Origin: Oikopleura dioica
Taxonomy: Eukaryota > Chordata > Appendicularia > Copelata > Oikopleuridae
Assembly: GCA_907165135.1 (NCBI GenBank)
Contig: OU015567.1
Location: 12,033,001 to 12,097,000, forward strand
Length of the DNA: 64,000 nt
Reading direction: 5' to 3'
Position numbers and translations under genes: made by a program. The notes beneath the pieces were generated by a model. It ran no database searches, was not told the DNA's origin, and saw only the letters and a program-made list of their open reading frames with translations. How positions within the stretch are numbered: the stretch's first letter is position 1; every line of letters starts with the position of its first letter. This document shows positions 48,942-61,376 of the stretch, one piece after another.

Positions 48942-49970
48942 GAAACTTCTTTTTTCTTTTTCTATCTTTTGTGTTTTTCGACAATCGACTCCGTTCTGGA
49001 CACTTTTGCGCCCCTTTCTGCAATAGGTTACTTTTGACTCTTGCGCGGATAGGGAACGCTTTGTGCTCGGCGCGGTTTCGTGACAAACCTTCTTTTCCTT
49101 ACCTTTTCAAACCTTTACTGTTTATTTACCACTGATTTTTATGGCAACAACGGACGATAAAACTAAAAACTGTTGTTTTTTTCTTTTTATGCAGGAAAAA
49201 AGATAGGATTAACGAGTTATAGATTTCCGAAAAGATTTTTCGCATCTTTGAAATCATAGAAGACTCTTGAAACTAATGAAAATTTGGTCACTCGAGACTC
49301 TTTTAACGATCAAAGCCTAGACTTGGACTCATAATTTATAAGTGATAAAGGAAGATCGTAAATAAGGCCAGACATCGTGAAAAAAAGATGGCGGGCAGGA
49401 ATACGTTTCTTAGCGGATTATTTTCAGTCCAAGTAGCAGAGAAAGACTGCGCCTGCCAGTAAATCTATATTATATAGTCTATATAATAAAGACTTTTTAG
49501 CAATGACTTATGGGCAATAAATTATGGCAAATAAGTATGAGCAAATTTTAATTTGGGAGAACTATCAAAATCGATTTATGTCAAATTCTTGAGCACACTT
49601 TCAAGAAATGTATGAAATAAGAAGCGGCAAGTCGACTGGATACGTCAAATTTATCAAGAACCCGCCGATGATCGAGGAGAAGCCGGTTTTACGAGCGCCG
49701 CTTTAGCGAATGACAAATTTGATGAAACAGCTATTGAACTTGAGCTTCTGAAAATACTAGCTCATCTATTATTACAAAATGCTGGTCAAAATTTTGTCTG
49801 CAAAGAAAGATACGGTCATTGTTTTAGAATCATTCGTTGTTGCCGGTAAAAATTCAAATCGCATAGTTAAACAGTTGAAGGTAAGGAAAAGATGCTGAAA
49901 TCATTGATTTTTCAAGTCAAACAGCAGGTGTCAGAAAATGCAGAAGTAAAAAACGATCGAAGACAATTTC
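48942..49970. other. Centre of the inverted micro-gene duplication
   Basis: About 1 kb between the two convergent B copies. No gene is seen. It includes an AT palindrome (TATATTATATAGTCTATATAATA, about 49467-49490) close to the middle. Confidence 0.5.
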
Positions 49971-50185
49971 TTAATCGCACTTGCAGTCGCCCTTGATGGA
50001 GATATCATCGAGCTTGGCCTTGGTGACGACGGCGACCTGGGCGTGGAGGTTGATGCTAGAATAGAATTGTTAAGTTATGCGATGAAAAATGTTTTTAGGC
50101 AAAGGAGACTAAGGAAAAGTAGTGGTACTTACTCTCCGTGCATGACGACCTCGGGAGAAGCGACGCAAATCTCGTTCTTTGGCAT
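49971..50185 (-). CDS. Micro-gene B2: 45-aa C-terminal CKC protein
   Basis: Exons 50185-50133 and 50055-49971 with a 77-nt GT-AG intron. The predicted protein is identical to B1, with a few synonymous base differences in the coding region and diverged intron and 3' UTR. This points to an older duplication kept under selection, or to gene conversion of exons. It is read away from A2 across a 223-bp gap. Confidence 0.85.
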
Positions 50186-50408
50186 TTTAAATTTGTTTTT
50201 GGTTGTTCAAATTTTGACAATTTTTCCAGTCTCCGACCCTCACATTTATAGTGGTTTCATATGTCGCCATCTACATGCTCCCATCTAAGAGCTAGAGGAC
50301 CGTGGATGCTGTCAATTAGCCGGCATGTCGTAAAACATTTTAGATAAAACACGCGCTCAGACTAGAATTCATCAGTTTATCCTTGATACTCAAAAAAACT
50401 TTACCAAA
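50186..50408. promoter_or_regulatory. Bidirectional promoter of micro-genes B2 and A2
   Basis: The minus strand has ACTATAAATG (about 50243-50252) roughly 60 bp before the B2 ATG; the plus strand has TAGATAAAAC (50341-50350) about 60 bp before the A2 ATG. This mirrors the A1/B1 promoter in layout and box type. Confidence 0.55.
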
Positions 50409-50601
50409 ATGCCAAAGTCCGACGAAATCTGCTTCGAAGCCCCAGAGATCAACATGGCCTCCGAGTAAGTCTTTTAAATTCCACGGAAGATCAAAGTTCT
50501 AACTTTTCAATTCTAGCATCGTCCTCGATGCCCGAGTCTCCATCGTCACTGTCACCAAGCTCGTCGACGTCCGAGTCACTGGTGCCTGCAAGTGCCCCTG
50601 A
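50409..50601 (+). CDS. Micro-gene A2: 46-aa C-terminal CKC protein
   Basis: Exons 50409-50464 and 50517-50601 with a 52-nt GT-AG intron in phase 2. The product starts MPKSDEICFEAPEINMASD and ends VTGACKCP; it differs from A1 only near the N-terminus, by one substitution-rich site and one added codon. AATAAA lies at 50731-50736. It completes the mirror order A-B-B-A. Confidence 0.85.
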
Positions 50602-50730
50602 ACGACACCTGTCTGACAGACACTGATTGCAATTGGCTAACGATCGGCTAACGGAACTGACAAACGATTCTTGCTCTCCTTTTATATTTCTACCATCTTT
50701 ACAGATTCATTATTTCATTCGTTGTTGCCA

Positions 50731-50736
50731 AATAAA
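50731..50736 (+). terminator. Polyadenylation signal of micro-gene A2
   Basis: AATAAA about 130 bp after the stop. A similar CGTTGTTGCCA word precedes it and also appears in the 3' flank of A1, supporting common descent of the flanks. Confidence 0.5.
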
Positions 50737-51830
50737 TCAAGTTGTACAAAAATAATATCTCATTCTCGTCATTTCTCAGAACTAAGGAGCGACAAGCAGG
50801 TGATTACTAGGTTAGATCTTACATCTTCGTGTTAACCCCGCGACGTTACGAAGTAGTATTTGGGATAAGGCAATTAGCCCAGCAGTTCTGGACCAGAGTA
50901 TTTGGACCAGGAACCCGAAACCAGATGTAGACGATGGAATATTCTAACATGGTTTACATAGCATTCAATAATACCCATTTTATACCGAATTATCGTGTTT
51001 TTGATGATAATAGAATTTCTTTGATCAATCTTCCGGCGGTAACTTTTATGATGATAAATGGATAACTCGTAATTCGCAGCACCAGATCGTCGAGAATGAA
51101 GATCATTAATTTCTTTGATGATGGATTAACAAAAAAAAAATAGTGCTTACTTCGGCATAGGCCACGTGAGTCTATTCTAAACGCTTTTCTAGGTTTAAAA
51201 AGGAGCTCTTGCACCTGAACCTCTTTTTGACAAATGAGCGCTCAAGCTAAAAGGGTCGCGCCAGGCGCTTGTGGTCGCCTCAAAGGAATGCAATACGATT
51301 TCTTCTCTCCCTTTTGCTCACGTGTCTTGACGAATACAGAGGACGAATGCGCATGGCTTTGGAGTTTCTAAAGTAAAAACCTCATCAATTTGTCTGTCTT
51401 ACGCGGCCGCGATTATGTATTCAGGAGGCTGTGCACATGTGGCTGTCAGCCCTAGCGAAGGAGAGGCTTATTTTTACTTGGCCAGCAAGGACATTATCAG
51501 TTTTGAATTACTGTCAGATAGACACACAAGGTAACTGGGTAATTATAATTTTTGCTGAAGTCTAAGCATTGTTTTGAAGTACAAGTGTAGTAGATAACTC
51601 TTTCTAAAAATACCATTGCTTTCAAAAAAGATTTTTTGTATTTTGCCATATTGTTAATTTCTGATGGGCCTTTAATTTGACCTCCGATGCAAAATTTCGA
51701 TATCATCCCCGTCATAAGACGAGTGTTGCATTAGATAAGACGAGGGTCCGGAAAATTGATAAACGAACCAATTTAACGAGCAGCTCTCCGTCTTTTTTTA
51801 TCATAGAGGGGCTGAGTTGAACATCCAGAC
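50737..51830. other. Intergenic, nothing recognised
   Basis: No coding or RNA feature can be supported on either strand. Confidence 0.45.
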
Positions 51831-51838
51831 GGTATAAG

Positions 51839-52184
51839 TAGGCCTCGGACGAAAAAAAGACGATTTTCACCATCCGGTCATCGTACGGGAATAGGAGTGG
51901 GCTCATTCGAAAGCTCTTGATAAGGGCTTTCTTTTTGACCGATAGAAAAACTGGGCCCTCCCTTTCTGTTTCGAGTTATTTTGAAAAATAATTTTCGAAG
52001 CTTACCTTCAAAATCAAATATCTCGAAAAAGGAGGACAAAAAGAGGACAAAAAGAGGACAAAAAGAGGGTCCAGTTTTTTTATAAATCCAACAGAAAGCC
52101 CCTTTTAAGAGCTTTCGAATGAGCCTACTCTTGTTACCCTACGACGACCGGCTAGTGGTGATGATTTTTTACGTCCGAGGCCTA
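51839..52184. mobile_element. Palindromic MITE copy 2 (8-bp TSD)
   Basis: A 346-bp element has the same ends as copy 1 (TAGGCCTCGGACG / CGTCCGAGGCCTA) and the same inner inverted words (CTCATTCGAAAGCTCTT and inverse). It is flanked by a perfect duplication GGTATAAG (51831-51838 and 52185-52192). It differs internally by an expanded tandem repeat (about three GAGGACAAAAA units, 52032-52068). No transposase. Confidence 0.92.
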
Positions 52185-52192
52185 GGTATAAG

Positions 52193-54355
52193 GGCTCTTA
52201 TAAGGACCGCAAACTCGACAGTGTGGAGATCCGATGGCGGACATCGTTAAATGCGAATTTTACTTAGATTTTCTCAGAGATGTTACTTTTATTTTATTTT
52301 TAAACGTCCTCTATCTTTTGTTTTAAAATTATTGTTCAGCCAAATTCGTTTTTCTTTTTCAAAAAAATGAACAAGAACAACCTATCAATCCAGACCGAAA
52401 ACCGAGTTAACGATTTGCCCTCACTCTTATTCGCGGATTTCTACGCTAATCTAAAATCGAAGAACCGCTCGATACAAGAAAGCTTCTTGTAGCATCAACA
52501 TCCGAACAATGTCATTTCACTTTTGGTATTTGATTTTAGGAACCTCTAATGCTTACATTCTAATTCGCGATGGACTTTCCTTAAGAGCCCGCTTTGTATC
52601 GCAAACACTGTCCAACCAGGTCGTTAACAAAAGGGCGTCTAAACACTGAGAAGAATTCAATGTCGACGTGTTTGGAAGGTAGCTAGAGATGAGCTGAGGG
52701 GATATTCTTATAAGCAGGTGACTTTAGTGCGGCGAAATCAAAGCAGCTGGCTTCCGCCAAACACGTTTCAAAGTCGCACAAGATTTGCCCGGTGCTGTTC
52801 TACATACTCCCAAGCGCACTTTTCTTTCGCGGTGGCGCTTGAAAAATCTCAAGCGACTTTTCTTAATTTGACTAAAAAGTCGCGAAAGATGATTCAACCA
52901 AATCAAAATTCATAATTTTAGAAACTTTTTAGTTCTCTAAAAATATAAAAAAAAAGAGTCAAAGTCAGTCAATTTTCCCCAAAAAATCGACCTCCACCCC
53001 CTTAAAATCGCAAAACAAGCCCTTGTCTCATAAATCTCGAACCGCAGTTGAACTAAGACAAATCAGCAGGACCGTTGTTGTTCGATGTTCAAACACCAGT
53101 TTTATGCATCTTTTGCATCCACCGAAGCAACCGGCTTGCAAGTTGACTTGCTTGTTACGTATATTTTGCACCGCAAAAGGAGCTGCTTGAGGAAATGCAC
53201 AATAATGTGATAAGAGTTTGTGAGGTCGCGGCGATAGCGTAACTCGATTTAGAAGGAGCAATAGGTTCACTCAACCGGGTGCTTCTTATCTACTGTAATT
53301 TTTTGAGCCCTGCTGATGCTACTGTAGCTCTTTTTCTTTCGTAATCAGCGGAATGAAGAGAGTCGATAAGGATAATTTTAGAAACAGAGCGATTCCAGAT
53401 CTTCATTTACCATTTCTTTCCAATACAAAAATAAAGAAAGAGAGATCCATCTCTTGAATCGTCAGTTTTCAAAATTACTTCATCGCTTCTGATAACTTAT
53501 CAGTTGAAGCTCAAGTAACATTCAATCTTTATCCGACATTTTCTGAAAGAAAGATTCAGATAAGTAATCTGAGATAACTTCTTTTTTGTAGACGAAGCTT
53601 TATTCAATGATTGCCTTTACTGAGTAAGAGTCAGTAAGTATAGACAAAACTGGGACGTATATTGCAAAAACTTCAAAGATAACGAGGTATTTATATGTCA
53701 ACTGGTGAAATTCCACTAAATTCGAACGGAAATGTATCTTGTCGTTGGATCAATAATTCTAATTTCTATTCCAAATATATTCGTTAATGGAATGACAATT
53801 AATCCAGAAATAATTGATGGACATGGGTTCAAAAAACTCTTTTGGTAAAAATAGCTTAATGGCCTTCTTGTTGGATAATTGTCAAAGAATGAACCTTTGG
53901 ATCATAAAACCGCGTCGGATCTTTGAAGTTAGCGAGAACCAAGGATCGTAAAGCGAGTTCTTATTGATTTCGCATTTTTCAGCGGGAAATACCCCCGCGA
54001 GGAAGCCCGTAAAAGTACCACGCGCCCATGTTGGCAAGCTGGCCTAGTCGGCGCCGGCGAATCGTAAAAAGGCCCGTTATATTTATGGAGGAAGCTCTAT
54101 TTATTATTCGATTTTCGGAATACGAATTTATTGGACACCAGCTGGGCCATCTGCTCGAGTTCAGCAAAAATGGCAATCCATAGTTAATTTTATTGGGACC
54201 GAAAATACTAAAACAAGCATTTGCCGGGTTTTCTTCTGATTAAATTCCAAGGAGAAATTCCAAGTTTGTGTGTGATTATTATTAACACAGTGAAGAAATT
54301 CCAACGAGGTGGAACAACGTGGCGATTGTGTGGAGAAGTGATTCTAATCCCGTCT
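52193..54355. other. Intergenic, nothing recognised
   Basis: Only short frames with low-complexity or stop-rich surroundings were seen. No splice chain or family motif. Confidence 0.45.
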
Positions 54356-55610
54356 TTAGGCAATCTTATCACAAATACACAAGTCCCAGTTCTTTGAGTC
54401 CTCTTTATCGGGGAGGGTCAGGACTTTCCATGAACTTCTTAGAGTTTCAAAATAGCCTTGTTTTTCAAACTTGTCGGCCCTTTCCTTCCAAAAGCAAAGA
54501 AGGTCTTGGAGTTTGAAAATTATTGCTTTTAAATAGATAACCATTTGGGATGCCAAAGTAGTCACATGATTGTCCAGGGCTGACATCATAATCGTCTGAA
54601 AATTGCCAGTAAAGTCGGTCTCACATTCTTGCATTATTTTCACATTATGGCATTTGCGAATCTCCGTCCAATTTTCGACATCCTCTTTCGACTGGACTCT
54701 TATTGTAATCGGCAAATGGGAGAGATTAGTCATATGCACGTTTTTCGTAACATTTCTTTCTGTCGAATATTGAGGGCCAAAATGCGCATGTTAGGGAAGA
54801 GACCTTTTAAAAAGCAGAATTTATTGGGGTTTGAAAGATGGAGTCAAGTGCTGAATTAGATCTGGGAAGGATACGGTATTTGCTCGGCCAAATGAGCAAG
54901 CGTGGCGATTTTCGGGCAGTGACACCCTTATTTTTTCTGACAAAATGAAGGTTAAAAAGGCGAAGATGCCTAAATCAAGATAAGTCTGCTTTTTCAAAAG
55001 AATCTTCGGGGCAAATTCTGACCTCAACGGAGGCAAAAAAGGAAGTAAATCGGAGAAGCAGCAATCAACCCGTTGAAAGAAAAACAGAAAACGTCGCTTA
55101 TCGCTAAAAGTTTTGAAAGTAGAAAAAGTCAGAAAACAACTCCGCTAAGCCGGAAACTGAGACGATAAGAAGACAAGACTTGAAAGGGACTCTATAAAAA
55201 TATTAGCTCATCGGCGAAAAAAAGAGTGATTCTGAAGCAAGATCAAAATTTGCTTATTCCATTATTATTTTGAAACTTGCTCTTCATTAAACCCCAAATG
55301 CTCTCAATCTTTCTGTGAGTCAGCTCTCTTTGCCACTTTGTAACTATCGATTTTCTTTTTTTAAACATGCGTCAAAACAGTAATTACTTACGAGCAATAC
55401 ACTCGAAAATCCTCGAGATTTTTCTCCGCGCAAGGTGCAATTTTCTTTTAACTCCGCTAATTCGCCGGCTTCTGAGTTTCTGAGTTTGAAAAAGTGACAG
55501 TTCAAAGCACCTCTGAGCTTGGAAATGTCTATCCAGTGACGAGTTAAACTCTCGGGGAGATCCTTGGAAATGGAATACGGAGGTACAAAGTAGTAAATTG
55601 GAACGAAAAT
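54356..55610 (-). CDS. Unrecognised minus-strand gene, exons partly resolved
   Basis: One good exon (55610-55392) lies between GATTACAG and GTAAGT and encodes IFVPIYYFVPPYSISKDLPE, then HWIDISKLRGALNCHFFKL and FSSVLL. Downstream on the same strand a 127-codon open frame (54739-54356) reads ITIRVQSKEDVENWTEIRK, then LASQMVIYLKAIIFKLQDLL and TLPDKEDSKNWDLCICDKIA before the stop. I could not prove the join, and the first exon is not found. No family is recognised; the two parts may be separate genes. Confidence 0.4.
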
Positions 55611-56999
55611 CTGTAATCTACGGATCAATCAATAGGATTGACATGGACAAGGAAACGACCACGCAATTGATTATTATGGATTGAACAGCTGTCACTTGAA
55701 TTTCATGACTTCTTACGTGTACTGGATGAGTTTTGTTCATTATAGACTATAATTTATAGTAAAATTTTTTTTGAAAGTAAATGGCCGATCCTTCGTCCTT
55801 ATCACTTTTCACTCGAGTTCTATATTTCAAGTACGAACGATTTATTTAAAATAAAGAAAAAGAGCTAGAAAAAGCGCTAGACGGCCAAAGAGGCACGCGG
55901 TTTCCCGTTTTTCTCGAAGATGGGAAACTAAAGAGACCGCCGCAAATTATCTCGGCGAAATTTGAATTCTCCTAACGATCCCTCAAAAACACATTTTTCT
56001 CCCATTCCGGATCTTTTTGCTCAACGTTTTTTATGATGACGCATTTGTTTTTATGATTATTATTTAATTCAGTAAATAAATAAGGGATTTACAGAGTAGA
56101 AAGTCGAAGTAGCGGGAATTCTTGCCGTAGATTTTCTTCTGACTCGAATTTCAATGATTCGTAGCTTTCATCAGCTTTATTAAATTTTAGATTTGCGCAA
56201 ATGTAAAACTTCGAGAAGTCATTTTAAAAATGAGTTGCACTTGGTTTGGACCTCTTTTTAACCCTTCAAATGGCCAGAAGAGGGCGCCAAACACATTTGA
56301 TTCTCAGCGGGATAGAATCAAGATCTGCCCTGGTTCGATGGTTTTCAAGCTACTGATTATCATCTACAAAGAGCTAATTTGGTTCGTCCCAAAAACTAGT
56401 AAAAACGGAACAAGTCTTTCTACGACTTCTCCTTGGTTACATAATTTTTCATTTTAAAAACCACTAGAACCTGAGTCGAGATTTTGGGTCTAAGAAATCA
56501 CAACGTGATAAGGATTTGATAAGAGGAAGTCATTTATGCCCCCAATTGGCGATTTCCCGAGGTGGTTATGTAACTCATTTCAAATCGAAGATGCGATCAT
56601 TTGCTGCGAATTCAAGGCACGGACCTGGCAGTATCTGATATGAAGTCAGTTGCGAGTTCCAAGTGACGTTTCCACTCTGAATGCAAAGTTGACACCGAGT
56701 TACTAAGACTCTTGTCGCTGCTTTGAATTTTTTCCTCTTTCTTTTTTTAAATTCTGTTCTGCTTAAAAGTTATAACATTCTTACGGCGAGACAACTACTG
56801 TAAAAAGAAGGAATGTCGAGTTCAAGTGCTTTTTTCGAAATAAAATGTAAATAAAAGTGAACTTGACGCCATCTGAGAATCCACGTAACTTGTGGAATTA
56901 TTTTTAGCGTGAAATATCACTGTGGTTGTAGTACAACTCTCCATGCTAATTTCAGGAACAGCTCCCTCCTCAGCTCGAGCTCAGACAATTTGATAAGCA
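55611..56999. other. Intergenic, nothing recognised
   Basis: A 75-codon frame at 56230-56457 (+) has no supporting signal. No repeats or RNAs identified. Confidence 0.45.
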
Positions 57000-59900
57000 C
57001 TAGCGTTCGCCCACAGCCCTGTATTAGAAAAAAACCTCGATTGTGGTCAAAAATAACGCATCCGCTTTAATCAGCAGCCAGGGCCAATTTCGAACAATTT
57101 AAAAATTTTTGCCCTTACCTCGAAAAATGAGCGAACTTGTGGGTCGGCCTTCTTTGAATCTGAGCTAGCAAAATACGATCATTAAATTTTGTGGATGTGA
57201 ACACTTTGCTACGGCCCTTGAGTTGACGGGTTAAATTGAAGAAGTCGCCGGCGTCGATTTCCGGAATTGGTGGTTTTGGGTCTGAAAAAAACACTATTTT
57301 TGTGAATTTGAAAATTTAATTAGCAATAATTTGCATAAAAAAGGATACTTACTAGCACTGAGCATTTGTCTAGCTCGTTCCTTGTCCGTTGTACTCTGTT
57401 TTCGTTTCCTGAAAATGTTAGAAACAATTTATTTTGAAAGTGTGGAAGTGAACAAGTTTGGATTCGCGTGATTTTTCGAAATTATGCGAAACACGTGTTC
57501 GATAATATTGAATCCGTAACAAGCTGTGAATCCATTCTTAGAACACTCGAAATCTGACTAATTCTTAAACGATCAGCAGGAGCAGTTTCTTATCGTGTTC
57601 AAAGGTTACCAAAGGAGTGCGATAAGCGACGAGGGGTTAAGGGAATTCCCTTACACGCCACAAGTAATTTTACAACATTCTAAAATCATTATCGAACTCT
57701 TTGATAACCTCTCATTCTTGTCCTAATTGTTAAAATATTCGTCCTAGTTTCTCCAAAAACAACATAAAACATGAACGTTAGTCGATTGTGCAACACTTAA
57801 TTTTTGAGCAGATATATCAAAGAAGATCATATTTTACGTTTTTACCGTTTATATGAGCTTCGCTACAGGCCTCGTCATCCTTTTGACATTTCGCTTTTTC
57901 TTGCTTTTGTCTTTGTAAACGATGAGAAATTCCAGTGTCAAAATTTTTTACCACGAAGATATTTCACACGTAAATTTGAACCAGTATTGGTTCATTGTAA
58001 ACACGCAATGCTGGCTAATCAGGTACTGATTGCCCTGTATGTTACAGTTCTACTTGCAGAAGAATTTCTTCTCCGCGCTTTTTCATTCTTGAAATCGCGA
58101 ATTTCAAGAATCAAAGCTGATTTTTGGCCATTTTTTTCTCACAATTTTCTGAATTGAACGATCGTCGCTATCAGGTGTTGGAAACTGTATCTGAAGAAGA
58201 GCAAGCAGGGGACGACCATAACCTAAAATCGTTGATTTTGAGAAGATTAAAGGTATTTTGATTTTGAAGCGCCATAAAAACTATTTCAGACTTTTTAATG
58301 AGATAAAGCGGTCGCTGTAAAATCATCAATAAAATCAGCCTCAATGAAAGAAAAAGGCCGACATTCCTATGATTTGAAATGAAGATCACGTTTTTGTTAT
58401 TTCTTGTGACGTGAGATAAAGTAACCTGCCCGGACGCTTTAGGACAGTGATCTTTTTTCGAGGGGATCTGCTTCACTTCAGGACGGAAGTGGCACGTGAC
58501 GCGGCCGGACAGATGAGACGTGCTCGGAAAAATACCACCAGAAAATGGTCGACATTGGGATAGAACAACTTCCGCAACTTACTCAAAGTCAAAAAACGAA
58601 GCAGAGGGAAGGCTTCAAACCTTCCAAAACCGGAAAAACTTTTCGGAAAACTTTCTAAACCTGTCTTTTTTGATTAAAAAATGACGACAAATTTGAGTAA
58701 AATTTTTAACCAATCAGATGTCCGCATTCAGCCGCTAGTCCAATCAGATTTTAGGAAAAACTTGAGTTATTTTTCGCATTTTTTGTCGATTTGGGTATGT
58801 AAATTTTTCATCATTGACTCAAGTGGAGAATAACTGCGCTAAAAAGTCCTCAAAAAAGCTTATTCAAAAGCTTAAAAAGCTCTTAACTTGCAAATTTCAA
58901 TGGAGATTTATTCGATGAGCCCCCGAAAAGCAAGCTCTTTTATTTATTGTTGGCTTTAATCTTGCCTTTGGGAAACTTTCAAAGCGCAGGTCGCAGTCCC
59001 TTATCTCTTGTGCCTAAGGTTCCTTAATTCGCGATTTGTCGATTTCAAATCCGCCACAAAGACGTATTGAAGGGATCTTTCTAAAGCACAGATAAGGGAT
59101 TAATTTATAAACGTGAATGGAGACACTCTGTGAGCTAAATAGCTACCGGTTGATAAAAACTAGCAACGAGCCGGGCGAGTCGGAATCTGACTTGTAAATC
59201 CGGAAAGACACAAAGAATTTAACGAAACGCACTTCAAACAGGTGAATAATATGATCAGGTTTCTCGCTAAATAACTGTATCTTACCATTGACCACAAGGA
59301 GACAAAAATAGCAGCTGCGATTCTCTGCATCGGCCACTGACTGACAGAATCTTCTGAATCTAAAAAAGTAGATTTGAGAAAGCCTCTTTCTTCCCCCGTT
59401 ATTTGCGGCGTTTTGAAAATTAAACCCAAAAGATGTGGCCAAGGGAAGTGATTAGTATTCTTAATCTGGCAGATTTAACCACGTGACGCTCGATGTGAGG
59501 TTGGAAGAAGGATGCAAATGAATTAAAAAATAGTCTACGGTAGATAATCAACCCTCGGCCGAGTGGCCTGTGCTGACCTTTTCGGTGCAGCTTACAGTTA
59601 ACTTATCCAAAGATGAGTTAACAATTTTTGGCGAAATGATATTCACATTTTTTTTTTCGTGTAAACGTTCAAGTTCGCCTGAGCTCCTTTTTATAAAAAA
59701 ATGGCCAAAAGGGAGGCTAATCCAAGACGTGTCAAATAATGGTCAAAATGCGCGAAGAGGTTAAACAGGCGCCTCGGAATCCTCCTTATCATAATCTATG
59801 TAAAGTGGGTCGTCTCCTTAACTCACAAATCATAATCCAAGTACGTGTTCGTGTTTCTCAACTCGACGCCCTTATTAACCCTTTTGCTCAGACTGCTCCC

Positions 59901-60528
59901 AGACAATTGCAAAAATTAATACTGCATTAGCTCGTGTCATTTCTCGCTCGGTCACTCTTTCGAAATCTTGGAAGAAAAAATATAGCAGGAAACGATGATT
60001 ACGAGCTGGTTATTGCTAAGAAACGTGCCTTGAGTAGCTTTTTAATTAGCCTTTTTTCGATATCAACAGCTGCGTATAATTATGATCGGTGCATTATAAG
60101 TAACAACTTGCACTTATAAGCATTTCTGATTTTCCGAGTGCCCCACTCTCTAAGTTGATTAATTATTATTGCAAGGTTCCAGAAAGCCAAAATTAAATTT
60201 GGAAATAAAATCTCGTGCCAGCTGCTTTTTATCCCTCCAGAAAAAAACTCGTGATTATCGGATCAAAAGGCCACGTCTCTCTCCATTTTTTAAATTTACC
60301 CATCTCAGGTGCTTTCTCTAGCTTCATCCTTTCTTTCTCTTCTGAGCTAGTAATGACAGAAGTTGGGCTAAAACTCGAGCAAAATATGGGACCCAGTGCG
60401 GCTGAATCTCTTATTCAAAAGGCCGTTCATAATTGAAGCCGGGTAAAAAGCAGATCTCGAGGCCAATATTATTGACAAAATAATCAAATTAAAATTAACT
60501 TTCACTTACCTTTACTGTCGTTTGCCAT
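57000..60528 (-). CDS. Unrecognised gene with basic middle region, five or more exons
   Basis: Exon 1 (60528-60510, MANDSK) and exon 2 (59359-59286) join in phase 1 to give MANDSKDSEDSVSQWPMQRI, then AAAIFVSLWSM, which may start a membrane helix. Three further exons chain in phase: 57408-57353 (KRKQSTTDKERARQMLSA), 57281-57119 (PKPPIPEIDAGDFFNLTRQL, then GRSKVFTSTKFNDRILLAQI) and 57018-57000, ending AVGER with TAG. All have GT-AG borders. At least one exon in 57.4-59.3 kb is missing, because exon 2 ends in phase 0 and the next known exon needs phase 2. I recognise no family. The two groups could also be two genes. Confidence 0.45.
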
Positions 60529-61376
60529 GTTTATTTTCTTTCTGACTGTAGGTTTATCTGTTTTTAGAGCAGAAGGACGTGTCAGTAACGAAACGGAATA
60601 AATAACTCGATTTTCATCTGCCACAAAATAGACAAAAAATCAATTGAAATGAGTGAAATGCATTTCAAAGATTGCCCAAGCTCAATAATCCCGAAATAAT
60701 CTTTTTCAAGCAAGATTTATGTACATGTCTTCCTCTCACCGATGAATTTATATAGATGCACTTTGACACCTGACGAATGAAGGGTTGAAATGTGTACATT
60801 CATTTGAATAATGCAGTAAAAGTTATACTTAACAATTTCTGGCCAGAAAAGGAGTGATAGTTGAGGTATATGTCCGTTAAAGTAGGAACACGCTTTTCTA
60901 ATATTTGAACTGTTATTTGATTTATTAAGACAATCGGGAGTTCACGGTCCCCAATTTACGTAACCCCTCATTGTTGTTGTTCCCTTATTTACCCCAGGTA
61001 AATACGAATTTAGCTGATCTTGTTTGACTGACTCTAATTCCATCAATTCCGATATTGAGAAAAAAATCATAAATGAAAAAATGATTTGGGACTATTTATT
61101 CGGTACTCAGAAAGCAGACCAAAGGAGCGGGCAAAAACGAGTAAAAGTCGCATCTAGAATTTTTGGAGATTTGCCTCGAGTAGCTCAATAAACGATAAGA
61201 GCGCGATTTGCGGAGGACTCCATTTCAGGTCAGTTCGGAAATCCCCCCTCGAAGATAAACAAAACCTTAAATTCCCTCCTTTTTGATAGTTATTTTTGTT
61301 TTCTTCCCGCTTCTTTTTAATCTTTCTTCAGCCTTCGTTTTTCGTTGTTCTGTTACTTTCTAATTTCATTATTCAG
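60529..61376. other. Divergent region between the minus-strand gene and the acyl-CoA synthetase
   Basis: It should hold the promoter of the minus-strand gene and the first exon(s) of the acyl-CoA synthetase, including its usual N-terminal membrane segment. I could not identify that exon. Confidence 0.4.

Noticed and set aside
57804-58157. 117-codon plus-strand frame with hydrophobic stretches
   Set aside because: It lies in a likely intron of the opposite-strand gene and has no recognisable motif or splice partner.
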